From Alphaproteobacteria bacterium (GTDB lineage Bacteria; Pseudomonadota; Alphaproteobacteria; SP197), in contig VGDP01000005.1 of NCBI GenBank assembly GCA_016869675.1, positions 1 to 64,000 of the forward strand: a DNA stretch of 64,000 nucleotides, given 5' to 3'. The position numbers were made by a program, and so were the translations under genes. Positions within the stretch are counted from its first letter, which is position 1; every line of letters starts with the position of its first letter. The notes beneath the pieces are model-generated. The model searched no databases and was not told where the DNA came from. It was given only the letters and a program-made list of their open reading frames with translations. Shown here piece by piece: positions 10,451 through 19,975 of this stretch.

Positions 10451-11974
10451 ATGACGCCGCCACGACTGACCCTGCGCCTGCACCCGGCGGACAATGTGGC
10501 GGTCGCCGTCGCCGACCTGATCCCCGGCGCGCCGGCGGGCGAGGGCGTCGTCGCGCGCCAAGTCATCGCCAAGGGCCACAAGGTCGCGCTGGTCGCCATC
10601 GCGGCCGAGGCGCCGATCATCAAGTACAGCCAGATCATCGGCTTCGCGACCCAACCCATCGCCGCCGGCGAGCACGTGCACACCCACAACTGCGCCATGC
10701 GCGACGTGGAACGCGACTACGCCTTCGGCAGCGACCTGCGCGCGCCCGCGCCGGTGCCCGAGGCGGAGCGCGCCACGTTCCAGGGCATCCGCCGCGCCGA
10801 CGGCCGCGTCGGCACGCGCAACTACGTGGCGGTGCTGACTACGGTCAACTGCTCGGCCTCGGTCGCGCGCATGATCGCCGAGCAGTTCCGCGGCGACGCG
10901 CTGGCCGGCTTTCCCAACGTCGACGGTGTCATCGCGCTGACCCACGGTGCCGGCTGCGGCGCCGACCACCAGACCGACGACGTGCCCATGATCCGGCGCG
11001 CCATCGCCGGCTACGCCCGCCACCCCAACGTCGCCGCCGCCCTGATCGTCGGGCTCGGCTGCGAGGTCAACCAGCTCGGCGGCCTGGTGGTGGCCGAGGA
11101 CCTGCGCGAGGGCGACCGCCTGCGCACCATGAACATCCAGGAGACCGGCGGCACGCGCGCCACCGTGGCCGAGGGTGCCGCGCGCGTGCGCGCCATGCTG
11201 CCGATGGCCAACGATGTAACGCGCACGACCGAGTCTGCGTCGCATCTGACGCTGGCGTTGCAGTGCGGCGGCTCGGATGGGTTCTCGGGCATCTCGGCCA
11301 ACCCCTCGCTCGGCGCCGCCGCCGACCTGCTGGTCGCCCACGGCGGCACGGCGATCCTCTCGGAAACGCCCGAGATCTACGGCGCCGAGCACCTGCTGAC
11401 GCGCCGCGCCGTTACCCGCGCGATCGGCGAGGCGCTGGTCGAGCGCGTGCGCTGGTGGCAGGGCTATACGGCGGCGCGCGGCGCGCGACTAAACGGCAAC
11501 CCCTCGCCCGGCAACAAGGCGGGCGGCCTGACCACGATCCTCGAGAAGTCGCTGGGCGCCGCCGCCAAGGGCGGCACCACCAATCTGATGGGCGTGTTCC
11601 ACTATGCCGAGCCGATCACCACCAAGGGCTTCGTGTTCATGGACAGCCCGGGCTACGACCCGTGCTCGGTGACCGGCCAGGTGGCGTCCGGCGCCACCGT
11701 GGTGTGCTTCACCACCGGGCGCGGCTCGGTGTTCGGCTGCAAGCCGGTGCCCAGCCTGAAGCTGGCGACCAACTCCGACGTCTACCGGCGCATGACCGAG
11801 GACATGGACATCAACTGTGGCGCCGTGATCGACGACGGCGTGTCGGTCGCCGCCATGGGCCGGCGCATCTTCGAGCGCGTCCTGGCCGTCGCCTCGGGCG
11901 AGCGCAGCAAGAGCGAGGCCCTGGGCATCGGCGACGCCGAGTTCGTGCCCTGGCAGGTCGGCGCGACGCTGTAG
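10451..11974 (+). CDS. UxaA-family (altronate/galactarate-type) dehydratase
   Basis: A 507-residue protein with an N-terminal SAF-like domain (about residues 1-90) followed by the large UxaA catalytic domain. Conserved features are GIRRADGRVGTRNYVAVL, the Cys-containing HGAGCGAD, GLGCEVNQ, CGGSDGFSGISANP and DSPGYDPCSVTGQVASGA. These iron-dependent enzymes dehydrate sugar acids such as D-altronate or galactarate to 2-keto-3-deoxy acids. Single-chain SAF-plus-catalytic forms also include carboxylate dehydratases of unknown specificity, so the exact substrate is open. I chose ATG 10451; an in-frame GTG at 10424 lies in the repeat-derived leader. Confidence 0.88.
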   Translation: MTPPRLTLRLHPADNVAVAVADLIPGAPAGEGVVARQVIAKGHKVALVAIAAEAPIIKYSQIIGFATQPIAAGEHVHTHNCAMRDVERDYAFGSDLRAPAPVPEAERATFQGIRRADGRVGTRNYVAVLTTVNCSASVARMIAEQFRGDALAGFPNVDGVIALTHGAGCGADHQTDDVPMIRRAIAGYARHPNVAAALIVGLGCEVNQLGGLVVAEDLREGDRLRTMNIQETGGTRATVAEGAARVRAMLPMANDVTRTTESASHLTLALQCGGSDGFSGISANPSLGAAADLLVAHGGTAILSETPEIYGAEHLLTRRAVTRAIGEALVERVRWWQGYTAARGARLNGNPSPGNKAGGLTTILEKSLGAAAKGGTTNLMGVFHYAEPITTKGFVFMDSPGYDPCSVTGQVASGATVVCFTTGRGSVFGCKPVPSLKLATNSDVYRRMTEDMDINCGAVIDDGVSVAAMGRRIFERVLAVASGERSKSEALGIGDAEFVPWQVGATL

Positions 11975-11982
11975 GAGGTTCC

Positions 11983-12090
11983 ATGCCGCTGATCTCCGAG
12001 GAAGAGTACCGCTACAAAAAGCTCATCAAGATCTTCGCCTCGGTGCCCGAACCGCCGTTCGAGCACCCGGCCGAGCAGGAGGCGACGTGA
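11983..12090 (+). CDS. Small 35-residue ORF
   Basis: The ATG at 11983 follows TAGGAGGTTCC, a near-perfect ribosome-binding site, and encodes 35 residues starting MPLISEEEYRYKKLIKIF and ending HPAEQEAT. It is charged, with no membrane segment or metal motif. The strong translation signal, the eight-base gap after the dehydratase stop and the overlap with the next gene at 12087 argue that it is expressed as part of that operon. I do not recognise a family. It may assist or couple the downstream amidinohydrolase. Confidence 0.55.
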   Translation: MPLISEEEYRYKKLIKIFASVPEPPFEHPAEQEAT

Positions 12091-13173
12091 GGCGGGCGCT
12101 GGGGCTGCCTCACCGACGTGGGCCGCCTGCGCGCAGTCCTGGTGCACCGGCCGGGACCCGAGGGGAACGTGGTCGATCCGGCCAGGGTGATGCCCGGCAT
12201 CGGCGCGTTCGGCGGCCCGGACAAGGGCTGGTACTGGCGCGGTCCCACGCCACCCGACCTGCCGGCCATGCAAGCGACGCACGACCGCCTGGTCGAGACG
12301 CTGCGCGCTGAGCAGGTGCGCGTCGAGGAGGTCGGTGACGTTCCGGCCGGCTGCATGAAGGCGTGCTACACGCGCGACGTGGCGATCGCGGTGGACGGCG
12401 GCGCCATCGTCTGCCGCATGGGCTCGCGCGTGCGCCGCGGCGAGGAGCTGGCGGCCAGCCGCGCGCTGGCGCGCCTCAGCGTGCCGATCCTGCGCACCAT
12501 CCACGGCACCGGCATCGTCGAGGGCGGCAGCTTCGCCTGAATCGATGGGACGACGGCGGTGATCGGCCTTTCGGCGCGGGTCAACGAGGAAGGCGCGCGC
12601 CAGGTCGAGGGGGTGCTGCGCGTCCAGGGCGTCAAGTTGCTGCGCGTGCACCTGACCGGCTACCGGCTGCACATCGACGGCCTGTTCCTGATGGTTGGCC
12701 GCGACCTGGCGCTGATCAACCCCACCCTGCTGCCGTTCACGTTCCTCGAGGCGCTGAAGGCGCGCGGCATCCGCACCATCGAGGTCGACCCCGAGGACCA
12801 ACCGTTCACGGTCAACGGCCTGGCCGTGCGTCCAGGGCGCGTGATCCTGAGCGAGACCAGCCCGCGCACGCTCGACCGGCTCGACAAGGCGGGCGTCGAG
12901 GTGGTGCCCCTGCCCTACGAGGCCATGTACCGGGGCGGCGGCGGCATCCACTGCTCCACGTCGTTCCTGGCGCGCGATCCGGCGTGCAGGGCGAACCTCT
13001 CTCCGATCTCTCGCGTGTCATGCCCGGGCCGTCCTGAGGAGCGGACCCTGAGTGCGTCGAAGGGCCCGCGTCGCGAAGGGCGGAACCGGGCATCCAGGGC
13101 CGTGGGGCCCGTTGGTGGCCCCTGGACCCCCGGTTCGCCGCGCGCGGCGCGCGGGGGTGACAGGCCGGGTTGA
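12087..13173 (+). pseudogene. Second amidinohydrolase (DDAH/ADI superfamily), broken
   Basis: The same superfamily as 2562-3476: a GRLRAVLVHRPGP start, ACYTRDVAIAV, GTGIVEGGSF, RVHLTGYRLHIDGLF and GGGGIHCSTSF with the expected nucleophilic Cys. Two lesions are visible. A likely one-base insertion in the G run near 12094 separates the GTG at 12087 from the coding frame, with GTG 12118 an internal alternative. A TGA at 12538-12540 replaces the Trp expected after GGSFA. The natural end after FLARDPA (about 12982) has also lost its stop, and the frame runs into a repeat to 13173. A functional product needs correction of at least the TGA. Confidence 0.8.
13016..13165. repeat. Composite palindromic intergenic repeat, copy B
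   Basis: This gap holds nested palindromes. ATGCCCGG at 13020-13027 is the exact inverse of CCGGGCAT at 13086-13093. Then TGGACCCCCGGTTCGCCG (from 13123) is followed by GCGGGGGTGACA ending at 13163, matching copy A at 10366-10406. It explains why the amidinohydrolase frame stays open past its natural end. The remaining bases to 13239 hold no coding signal that I can see. Confidence 0.7.
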
Positions 13174-13239
13174 AGCCGCGATAGTCGTCGCGAGGCGGAT
13201 CGGGCACGCTCGTGCCCGAATTGCGACGCGGGGAACATC

Positions 13240-13983
13240 ATGGGCGTGATGATCGTGACGGGCGCGGGGCGCGGCATCGGCGCGGCGATCGCGCGCATGG
13301 CCGGAGCCAAGGGCTGGGACGTGGCGGTGAACTACAGCCGCGCCAAGGACAAGGCCGAGGCGGTGGCCACCGCCATCCGCGCCACGGGGCGGCGCGCCAT
13401 CGCGGTCAGGGGCGACGTGGCCAGCGAGACGGACGTCGTGGCCATGTTCCAGCGGGTCGACGCCGAACTCGGGCCGGTGGACGCGCTGGTCAACAACGCG
13501 GGCGTCGACTACGAGTGCCTGGTCGGCGACATCGAACGCCCCGGCATTGAGCGCGTGCTCGGCGTCAACGTCGTCGGCCTGATGCTGTGCTCGCGCGAGG
13601 CGGTGCGCCGCATGTCGACGGCGCGCGGCGGCAAGGGCGGCGCGATCGTGCACATTGGCTCGATCTCCGCGCGCACAGGCGGCCTGCCCAAGGACTGCGT
13701 CTACACCGCGTCCAAGGGCGCGGTCGACGCCTTCACCCACGCGCTGTCCAACGAGGTCGCGCGCGAGGGCATCCGTGTGGCGTGCGTGCGCCCCGGCCTG
13801 ATCCAGACCGAGATCTTCGACACCAACCTGGGTCTGGAGCAGGTCAAAGAGCTGGCCAAGCGCAACGTGCCCATGGGCCGCATCGGCCAGCCCGAGGAGA
13901 TCGCGGCCATGACCTGCTGGCTCTGCTCGGCCGAGGCGTCCTACGTCTCGGGCTTCATCTACGACGTCAGCGGCGGCCGATGA
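13240..13983 (+). CDS. SDR family oxidoreductase
   Basis: A 247-residue classical SDR with TGAGRGIG at 7-14, NNAG at 85-88, Ser141, Tyr155 and Lys159. The MGRIGQPEEIA and ASYVSGFIYDVSGG C-terminus is typical of 3-oxoacyl-ACP-reductase/glucose-dehydrogenase-like members. It reduces or oxidises a carbonyl or alcohol with NAD(P); the substrate is unknown. Its stop overlaps the ATG of the FAD oxidoreductase by four bases, so the two enzymes are made together. The arrangement of an amidinohydrolase beside an SDR of this subfamily also occurs at 762-3476. Confidence 0.9.
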   Translation: MGVMIVTGAGRGIGAAIARMAGAKGWDVAVNYSRAKDKAEAVATAIRATGRRAIAVRGDVASETDVVAMFQRVDAELGPVDALVNNAGVDYECLVGDIERPGIERVLGVNVVGLMLCSREAVRRMSTARGGKGGAIVHIGSISARTGGLPKDCVYTASKGAVDAFTHALSNEVAREGIRVACVRPGLIQTEIFDTNLGLEQVKELAKRNVPMGRIGQPEEIAAMTCWLCSAEASYVSGFIYDVSGGR

Positions 13984-15386
13984 CCGGGCGCCACCGCAGC
14001 CACTGGCTGCGCCAGATCCTGGCCGACGACACCGACGTCGCCCCGGCCCTGACCGGCACGGCGAAGGCCGACGTGGCGATCGCCGGCGGCGGCTATCTGG
14101 GCCTGTGGACCGCGCTGGAACTGAAGGCGCGCGAGCCCGCGCTCGACCTCGCCATCATCGAGCGCGACATCTGCGGCGGCGGTGCATCGGGGCGCAACGC
14201 CGGCTACGTGCTGAACCTGTGGGCCAAGTTCCCGACCCTGGTGGCGCTGGCCGGCGCCGACCGCGCGCTGCGCATCGGCCGCGCCGCCGCCGCCGTCCCC
14301 GCCGAGATCGCCGCGTTCTGCGTCGAGCACGGCATCGACGCCGAAGTCCGCCCCGACGGCTGGCTGTGGGGCGCCACGTGCGCCGCCCAGGCCGGCGCCT
14401 GGGACGGCGTGATCGAGGCACTGGCGCGCTCGCAGGTCACGCCGTTCGAAGTGCTGACCGGCCACGACATCCGTACGCGCTGGGGGCTGGACGGCTTTCC
14501 CGGCGGCGGCGTGCTGGAACCCACGTGCGCCACGGTGCACCCGGCCAAGCTCGCGCGGGGCCTGCGCCGCGTTGCGCTCGCCAAGGGCGTGCGCATCTAC
14601 GAGAACTCGGCGCTCGAACGGCTGGAGCGCGGCCGCCGCCCGGCGCTGGTCACGGCGGGCGGCCGGCTCGAGGCCGACAGGGTCGTGCTGGCCATGAACG
14701 CCTGGCTCGCCGGCTTCCGCGAGCTGCGGCCGACCTTCATCGTCGTCGCCGCCGAGGCGGCGATCACCGAGCCGATCCCCGACCAGCTGGCCGCCATGGG
14801 CTGGGCCGGCGGCCCGGCCGTGACGGATTCGCGCACCATGGTGGGCAACGCGCGCACCACGGCCGACGGCCGGGTCGAGTTCGGCAAGGGCAGCGGCGCG
14901 CTGGCCTTCGGCGCCCATGTCGGCGCGGCCTACGAGACGACGGCGCCCCGGCTCGACCTGATCCGGCGCGAGTTCGCCCAGGCGATTCCCAGGCTCGCCG
15001 ACGTGGCGCCCACGCACTCCTGGTCGGGGCCGATCGACCGGGGGTTCGACGGCGTGCCCGCGTTCGGGCCGCTCGCCGGCACCGACAACGTGTTCTTCGG
15101 CGTCGGCTTCTCGGGCAACGGCGTCGGCCCGACCAAGCTCGGCGGACGCATCCTGGCGTCGCTGGCGCTCGGCGCGCGGGATGAATGGGCGACGTGCGGC
15201 CTGGTGCGCCACCCGCGCGCGGCGTTCCCGGGCGAACCGGTGCGCGCCGTGGGCAGCGCCATCGTGCGCCGCGCGGTCATACGCAAGGACCGGCTGGACC
15301 ACGAGGGGCTGACGGCCGACCCGCTGACCCGCGCGCTGCTCCGCTTCGTCCCCGCCGGGCTCAGCCCGACGACGGTGACGTCGTGA
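13980..15386 (+). CDS. FAD-dependent oxidoreductase (DAO family)
   Basis: A 468-residue glycine-oxidase/D-amino-acid-oxidase-fold flavoprotein. The FAD-binding GGGYLGLWTALELK starts at residue 36, GGGASGRNAGYVLNLW follows, and the C-terminal FAD loop reads FFGVGFSGNGVGPT. It resembles gamma-glutamylputrescine-oxidase-like enzymes that oxidise amines to aldehyde, ammonia and H2O2. It is coupled to the SDR by a four-base overlap. The context of an amidinohydrolase upstream suggests a guanidino or amine substrate, but this is inference. Confidence 0.88.
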   Translation: MTGRHRSHWLRQILADDTDVAPALTGTAKADVAIAGGGYLGLWTALELKAREPALDLAIIERDICGGGASGRNAGYVLNLWAKFPTLVALAGADRALRIGRAAAAVPAEIAAFCVEHGIDAEVRPDGWLWGATCAAQAGAWDGVIEALARSQVTPFEVLTGHDIRTRWGLDGFPGGGVLEPTCATVHPAKLARGLRRVALAKGVRIYENSALERLERGRRPALVTAGGRLEADRVVLAMNAWLAGFRELRPTFIVVAAEAAITEPIPDQLAAMGWAGGPAVTDSRTMVGNARTTADGRVEFGKGSGALAFGAHVGAAYETTAPRLDLIRREFAQAIPRLADVAPTHSWSGPIDRGFDGVPAFGPLAGTDNVFFGVGFSGNGVGPTKLGGRILASLALGARDEWATCGLVRHPRAAFPGEPVRAVGSAIVRRAVIRKDRLDHEGLTADPLTRALLRFVPAGLSPTTVTS

Positions 15387-15408
15387 TAAGGGCAACGAGG
15401 GGAGCCTC

Positions 15409-15831
15409 ATGCAGTTCGTCGGAATCAACTACATCGCGGTGATCGTGGCCGCGATCGCCGGCTTCGCCTTCGGCTCGGTCTACTACATGGTGCTGGGTAA
15501 GCGCTGGACGGCCGCGCTCGGCAAGACCGAGGCGGAGATCAAGGGCGCAGGCAAGACGATGCCGGTGGTGCCCATGCTGATCGCACTCGTCGCCCAGTTC
15601 ATGATGGCGTACCTGCTGGCCGGCGTGCTCGGCCATCTGGGCCTCGCGCACATGACGGTGCGCGGCGGCGTGATCACGGGCATGTTCCTGTGGGGCGGCT
15701 TCGTGGTCACGACCATGGCGGTGAACTACGCGTTCCAGGGCTCGCGGCGCGCGCTGTGGTTCATCGACGCCGGCCATTGGCTTGGTGTGCTGGTCGTGCA
15801 AGGCCTCGTCATCGGCGCCTTCGGCGTCTGA
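15409..15831 (+). CDS. DUF1761 membrane protein
   Basis: A 140-residue protein with four hydrophobic segments. It begins with NYIAVIVAAIAGFAFGSVYYMVLGKRW and ends with HWLGVLVVQGLVIGAFGV, the layout of DUF1761. The function of the family is not known. A GGGGAG ribosome-binding site precedes the ATG. It lies 22 bases after the FAD oxidoreductase and may be co-transcribed with it. Confidence 0.85.
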   Translation: MQFVGINYIAVIVAAIAGFAFGSVYYMVLGKRWTAALGKTEAEIKGAGKTMPVVPMLIALVAQFMMAYLLAGVLGHLGLAHMTVRGGVITGMFLWGGFVVTTMAVNYAFQGSRRALWFIDAGHWLGVLVVQGLVIGAFGV

Positions 15832-15833
15832 GA

Positions 15834-16993
15834 TCACCCCTTCGGGTGCACGTCGAAGGCGATCGAGATGCGCTGGCCCGCGCCGGCGAACGGGATCGTG
15901 CCGTGCCACAGGTATGACGGGAACAGCACCACGAGGCCCTCGCGCGGGCGGACCCGGTGGATCGCCATGGCCGGCGTCTCGGGCAGGCCGTAGCCGGGCC
16001 GACCGAACTCGAGCCAGCCGGCCTCGCCGGCCTCGCCGAGCCCCGGCGGCAGGGAGACGTAGTAGACACCGCTGAGCCAGCCCAGGTTGTGGATGTGCTC
16101 CGCCTGGTGGCCCTCGGCGACCAGGATGTTGCACCAGGCATCGAGTGTGTACGCGCGCGGCCGCGCGCCGAGAAACGGGTGGGCGGGATCCTCCGCCAGC
16201 GGCAACGTGTCGATGGCGCGCCGGATCATCGCCTCGAACGCGGCGAGCGCCGGCGTCGCATCGACGAACAGATCGGTCGCGAGCCAACCGCCGCGCGCGG
16301 CCCGGCGCTTGTGGTCCCACGTCTCGGTCAGGGTGCGGTGGGCGCGCACCTCGGCCACCAGCGCCGGGTGGAACGCCGCGCGGTCGGCGAAGCCGGATGG
16401 CAAGGGCGGCTCGACCGGGAACGTGAAGCGATCGGGATCGGCGAGCGCGAGCGCCTCGAGCGCCGCCGTGGCCTCGCCCGCCTTGAGCAGCGCCGAGGCT
16501 AGGTTCGCCAGGATCGCGGCATCGGGCGCCAGCGCGGCGGCCGTGATCGAGCGCCGGCCGCTTCGTCGAGCCGGCCCAGTTCCTGCAGCAGGTTCGCCAG
16601 GTTGAACGGCGGCCCCGAAACCTTGGGCGCGCGCGCCATGGCGTCGCGGTACGCTGCCTCGGTGCCCGACTCGTCGCCCGCTTCGCGCAGGGCGTTGCCC
16701 AGGTTGAGCCGTGTGAGTTCGCGATCGGGGCGCAGCGCGAGCACGCGCCGGTAGCAAGTGGCCGCCCGCGCCGGCTGCCCGCCGGCCATGTGGGCGTTAC
16801 CCAGGTTGAACCAGGCCTCGACGTAGGTCGGCATGGCGGCGACCGCCGCCTCCAGGCTGGCGATCGCGCCGGCCAAGTCGCCCTCGGCCTTCCCCGCCAG
16901 GCCCAACAGGTGCAGCGCGCGCCCATCACCGGGCGCCAGGGCCAAAGCCCGGCGCGCGGCTTCCGCCGCCTCGCGGCCGCGCCCGGCGCGCAA
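15834..16993 (-). pseudogene. TPR-linked putative 2OG-Fe(II) oxygenase, frameshifted
   Basis: The upstream part (16993 to about 16556) encodes tetratricopeptide repeats, seen as AEGDLAGAIASLEAAVAAMP, YVEAWFNLGNAHMAGGQPARA and LTRLNLGNALREAGDES. After a single-base frame change near 16556 the other frame continues through SITAAALAPDAAILANLASALL. It then enters a 2OG-Fe(II) oxygenase-like domain with EHIHNLGWLSGVYYVSLP, FGRPGY and LVVLFPSYLWHGTIPF. The two conserved histidines (HIHN and LWHGT) look like iron ligands. No good start exists, since the open part begins at a TTG at 16993, exactly where a plus-strand gene starts. The 5' end may be missing, so I treat it as broken. Confidence 0.75.
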
Positions 16994-17323
16994 GTGGGCC
17001 GCGCGACCCGCGCGGCATCGCTCGCCGACCTGGCCGAACGGATGCGCGCCCGCCTGGAACAGTGCCTGGCGGCCGACGACGAGACGCTGTTCCAGGGCCG
17101 CGACAACGGCGTCGCCCTGTTGCTGCGCCTGACCGAGGTAATCGACCGGATCGCCCTGATGGACGCGGCGACGGACATCGACGCGACGACCCCGGACGCG
17201 GCCGATCGCGCGATCCTGGAGCGCTACGTGGCGTGGCGACTGCGCCGCTACGGTATCGCGACGGGCGTCGAGGGCGTGCCGCCGCCCGAACCGACCGAAG
17301 GGTCGGACCCGGACCGAGCCTGA
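16994..17323 (+). CDS. Small helical hypothetical protein
   Basis: A 109-residue frame from GTG 16994 (alternative ATG 17042). It contains ADLAERMRARLEQCLAADDE, VALLLRLTEVIDRIALMDA and AADRAILERYVAWRLRRYG, an amphipathic helical text with normal composition. I do not recognise a family. It is the only plus-strand gene between two minus-strand broken genes, and it begins at the very base where the TPR gene begins on the other strand. That hints at a rearrangement junction. Expression is not assured. Confidence 0.5.
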   Translation: MGRATRAASLADLAERMRARLEQCLAADDETLFQGRDNGVALLLRLTEVIDRIALMDAATDIDATTPDAADRAILERYVAWRLRRYGIATGVEGVPPPEPTEGSDPDRA

Positions 17324-18409
17324 TCAGAGCACCGCGCCGGCGGCGGCGAGGCGTGCCTCGACGCCGTTCGTCGGGCGCGGTTCCTGGCCTTCGACGACCA
17401 CGCGGTTTCGCCAGGTTCGCTTGGCGGTATAGAGCGCCGTGTCCGCCCGCGCGATGAGCGCAGCGCAGTCATCGCCCGGGTGCAGCGCCGCCACACCCAC
17501 CGACACGGTCACCTGACCGTAGTCGACACCCGAGTTGCGCCGCACGATCCGGCGCGAGGCCATGGCCTGGCGCACCTGCTCGGCGACCGTGCGCGCCTGC
17601 ATCGCCGTGGTTTCCGGCAGGACGATCGCGAACTCCTCGCCGCCGAAGCGGGCCGGGTGATCGCGGCCCTTCACGGTATCGGTCAGGGTGCGGGCGACCA
17701 GCTTGAGCACGGCATCGCCGGTCTGATGACCGTAGGTGTCGTTGAACTTCTTGAAGTGGTCGACGTCGATCATCAGGAGAGACAGAGGCGCGCGACGCGT
17801 CGCCGCCTGGCTCGCGGCCTCGTCGAACACCTGGTCGAAGGCGCGACGGTTGGGCAGCCCGGTCAGCTTGTCGGTCGTGGCGTCGCGCCGCACGTCCTCC
17901 AGCGTGCCCTGCAGTTGGGTGATCTGCTGCGACGATTACGCGAGTTCCTGCTCGAGCTTCGCGTTGTCGGCGTGCATCTTGCGCGTCGCGGCGAGCAGGG
18001 TCTTGAGCGCCTGGGCCGTTCCCGGCTTCGCATCGGGACCGTCGAGCATCGCGGCGTACGCGCCGAGTGCCACGCCATAGGTTTTGGCGCTGCTGCCGGC
18101 CTGGGTCAGTTGCGCCACGACCTCGGCGACCAATGTCGTCACCGTGTCGGTGGCGTTCATGAGCGAACGACGTTCGACCTGTTCGGGCGCGAAGGTCACG
18201 TACATCCAGTCGCTGATCTCAGGTGTGATGGGCGCCGTCTGCGCCAGCAGGCGATCGCCCAGCGACTTGAGCTCCACGTTGGCGCCGAGGACGTACTCGT
18301 ACCACACCGTGTAGTTGGCGGGCGTCGGCGCGATCGACCGATCGCGCAAGAGCGCCATCGCCTTCGCCGCGACCGCGTCGGGTCCGGCGTAGTTCGAAGT
18401 CGTGGTCAT
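17324..18409 (-). pseudogene. Diguanylate cyclase (GGDEF) split by an in-frame stop
   Basis: From ATG 18409 the frame encodes a helical N-terminal region of about 155 residues ending KMHADNAKLEQELA. It then meets TAA at 17936-17938 and continues in the same frame as SSQQITQLQGTLEDVRRDATTDKLTGLPNRRAF. The GGDEF domain follows, with the active-site GGEEF, LLMIDVDHFKKFND and GDAVLKLVA. Intact, it would make cyclic di-GMP from two GTP. The single TAA replaces one codon in the linker. Unless it is a sequencing error, only the GGDEF half (17324-17893) could be made, and only from an internal start. No transmembrane or known sensor domain is evident. Confidence 0.85.
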
Positions 18410-18468
18410 GGGCGGCCCTGTCCGTCCATCGGAGCCACCCACCTTAGGGGGTGAGTGTTAAGGCCAGG

Positions 18469-18960
18469 TTAGGTGAGGGCCTCGTAGCTCAGTCCAATCA
18501 CGACGACCTCGCGTTCGCCGCCCGGCGCGCGCCACGAAACCGCGTCGCCGACGGCCGCTCCGAGCAGCGCGCGGCCCAACGGGCTAGCCCAATTGTACCT
18601 CCGGGCACCAGGATCGGCCTCGTCCTCGCCGACCAGCGTCAGCGTACGGCGTTGTCCGTCCTCGTCCTCGATAGTCACGGTCGCGCCGAAGCCGACGCGC
18701 TCGGACGCCGCCTCGGGCCCCACGACCACGGCCGAGGCGATGCCGTCGCGCAGCCAGGCAAGATCGCGATCGGCGCGGCGCGGCGCGTCATCGCCGGCCG
18801 CGTCGCCCATTTTTTTGCGCTGCGCCAAGGCTTTCTCGTAGCGCTCGCGCAACCGATCCAGGCCAGCGCGCGTGATGTAGTTCGGGTTCGCGCTACGCGC
18901 GCGGGCAGGCGGCAGGCTGTCCTGACCGACGTCGTCTTCGCGCACGAACGCCCGGCTCAT
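18469..18960 (-). CDS. GreA/GreB-family transcription elongation factor
   Basis: A 163-residue protein with the alphaproteobacterial start [10 protein letters not shown], an N-terminal helical arm with [18 protein letters not shown], and a C-terminal FKBP-like GreA/GreB domain with [20 protein letters not shown]. Gre factors bind RNA polymerase through the C-domain and stimulate cleavage of backtracked RNA through acidic residues at the arm tip. The arm here seems shorter than in E. coli GreB, so cleavage activity is uncertain. It lies 58 bases after the Dpp ATPase on the same strand and could be transcribed with that operon. Confidence 0.78.
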   Translation of the reverse strand: MSRAFVREDDVGQDSLPPARARSANPNYITRAGLDRLRERYEKALAQRKKMGDAAGDDAPRRADRDLAWLRDGIASAVVVGPEAASERVGFGATVTIEDEDGQRRTLTLVGEDEADPGARRYNWASPLGRALLGAAVGDAVSWRAPGGEREVVVIGLSYEALT

Positions 18961-19018
18961 ACGCGCGTCTCCGATCGTGGGGACTCGATACCGACTTCGG
19001 CGACCAGTCTACGCGCCA

Positions 19019-19975
19019 TCACGCGAGATGGCACGCGGCCCAATGGCTCGGCGTTGCCCCCACGGGCCGCAGGGCGGGAACCTCGCCACGGCAGCGCTCG
19101 ACCGCGCGGGGGCAGCGCGGATGGAACGGACAGCCCGGCGGTGGACGCTCGGGGTTCGGGATATCGCCGCCGATAGGGGGGCGGGCACGCACGCGCTCCG
19201 GGTCCGGGTCGGGGATCGCGGCCAGCAGTCCCTCGGTGTAGGGGTGCGCCGGCGCGCGGAACAGCGCCTCGGCGTCGGCCAACTCCACGACGCGCCCCAG
19301 GTACATCACGGCGACGCGGTCGCTCATGTACTCGACCACGGCCAGGTCGTGGGAGATGAACACGTAGGACAGGCCGAGGCGCGCCTTCAGCTCGACCAGC
19401 AGGTTGAGGATCTGCGACTGCACCGAGACGTCGAGGGCGGAGACCGGTTCATCGGCCACCACGAGGCGCGGTTCCAGCGCGATGGCGCGGGCGATGCCGA
19501 TGCGCTGGCGCTGGCCGCCGGAGAATTCGTGCGGGTAGCGGCGCGCCGCGTCCGCGTCCAGCCCGACGAGGCCGAGCAGCGCCGCGACGCGCGCCCGCCG
19601 CGATGCCGCGTCGCCGATCCGGTGGATGGCCAGGGGCTCGGCCACGATGGCGCCGATGGTCATGCGCGGATCGAGCGAGGCGTAGGGGTCCTGGAAGACG
19701 AGCTGCATGTGCCGGCGCGCCGCGCGCAGGCGCGGTTCGTCCAGCGCCAGCAGATCGACCCCGTCGAAGCGCAGCCGCCCCGCGCTCGGCTCGATCAGCC
19801 GTAGCATGAGGCGCGCGAGCGTGGACTTGCCGCAGCCGGATTCGCCGACCACGCCCAGCGTCTCGCCGGGCATGACGGTCAGCGTCACACCGTCGACCGC
19901 CTTGACCACGCCGCGTCCGTCGCGCGCGCGGAAGGTGCGCGCGATGCCCTCCAGCTCCAAGATCGGCGTGGTCAT
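19019..19975 (-). CDS. Peptide ABC transporter ATP-binding protein (DppF/OppF type)
   Basis: A 318-residue ATPase with Walker [11 protein letters not shown]-loop [12 protein letters not shown], the signature [14 protein letters not shown], Walker [13 protein letters not shown] and the switch histidine ISHDLAVV. The C-terminal oligopeptide-transporter extension has clustered cysteines ([18 protein letters not shown]), which in this family can bind an Fe-S cluster. It pairs with the DppD-like ATPase upstream, which it overlaps by four bases. Together they drive import through the DppB/DppC-like permeases of the same operon. Confidence 0.93.
   Translation of the reverse strand: MTTPILELEGIARTFRARDGRGVVKAVDGVTLTVMPGETLGVVGESGCGKSTLARLMLRLIEPSAGRLRFDGVDLLALDEPRLRAARRHMQLVFQDPYASLDPRMTIGAIVAEPLAIHRIGDAASRRARVAALLGLVGLDADAARRYPHEFSGGQRQRIGIARAIALEPRLVVADEPVSALDVSVQSQILNLLVELKARLGLSYVFISHDLAVVEYMSDRVAVMYLGRVVELADAEALFRAPAHPYTEGLLAAIPDPDPERVRARPPIGGDIPNPERPPPGCPFHPRCPRAVERCRGEVPALRPVGATPSHWAACHLA

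Noticed and set aside
12538-12540. Recoded TGA (selenocysteine or Trp read-through) in the amidinohydrolase
   Set aside because: The position matches a Trp, no selenocysteine-insertion-like hairpin stands out, and other broken genes here use TAG and TAA, so simple lesions explain all of them.
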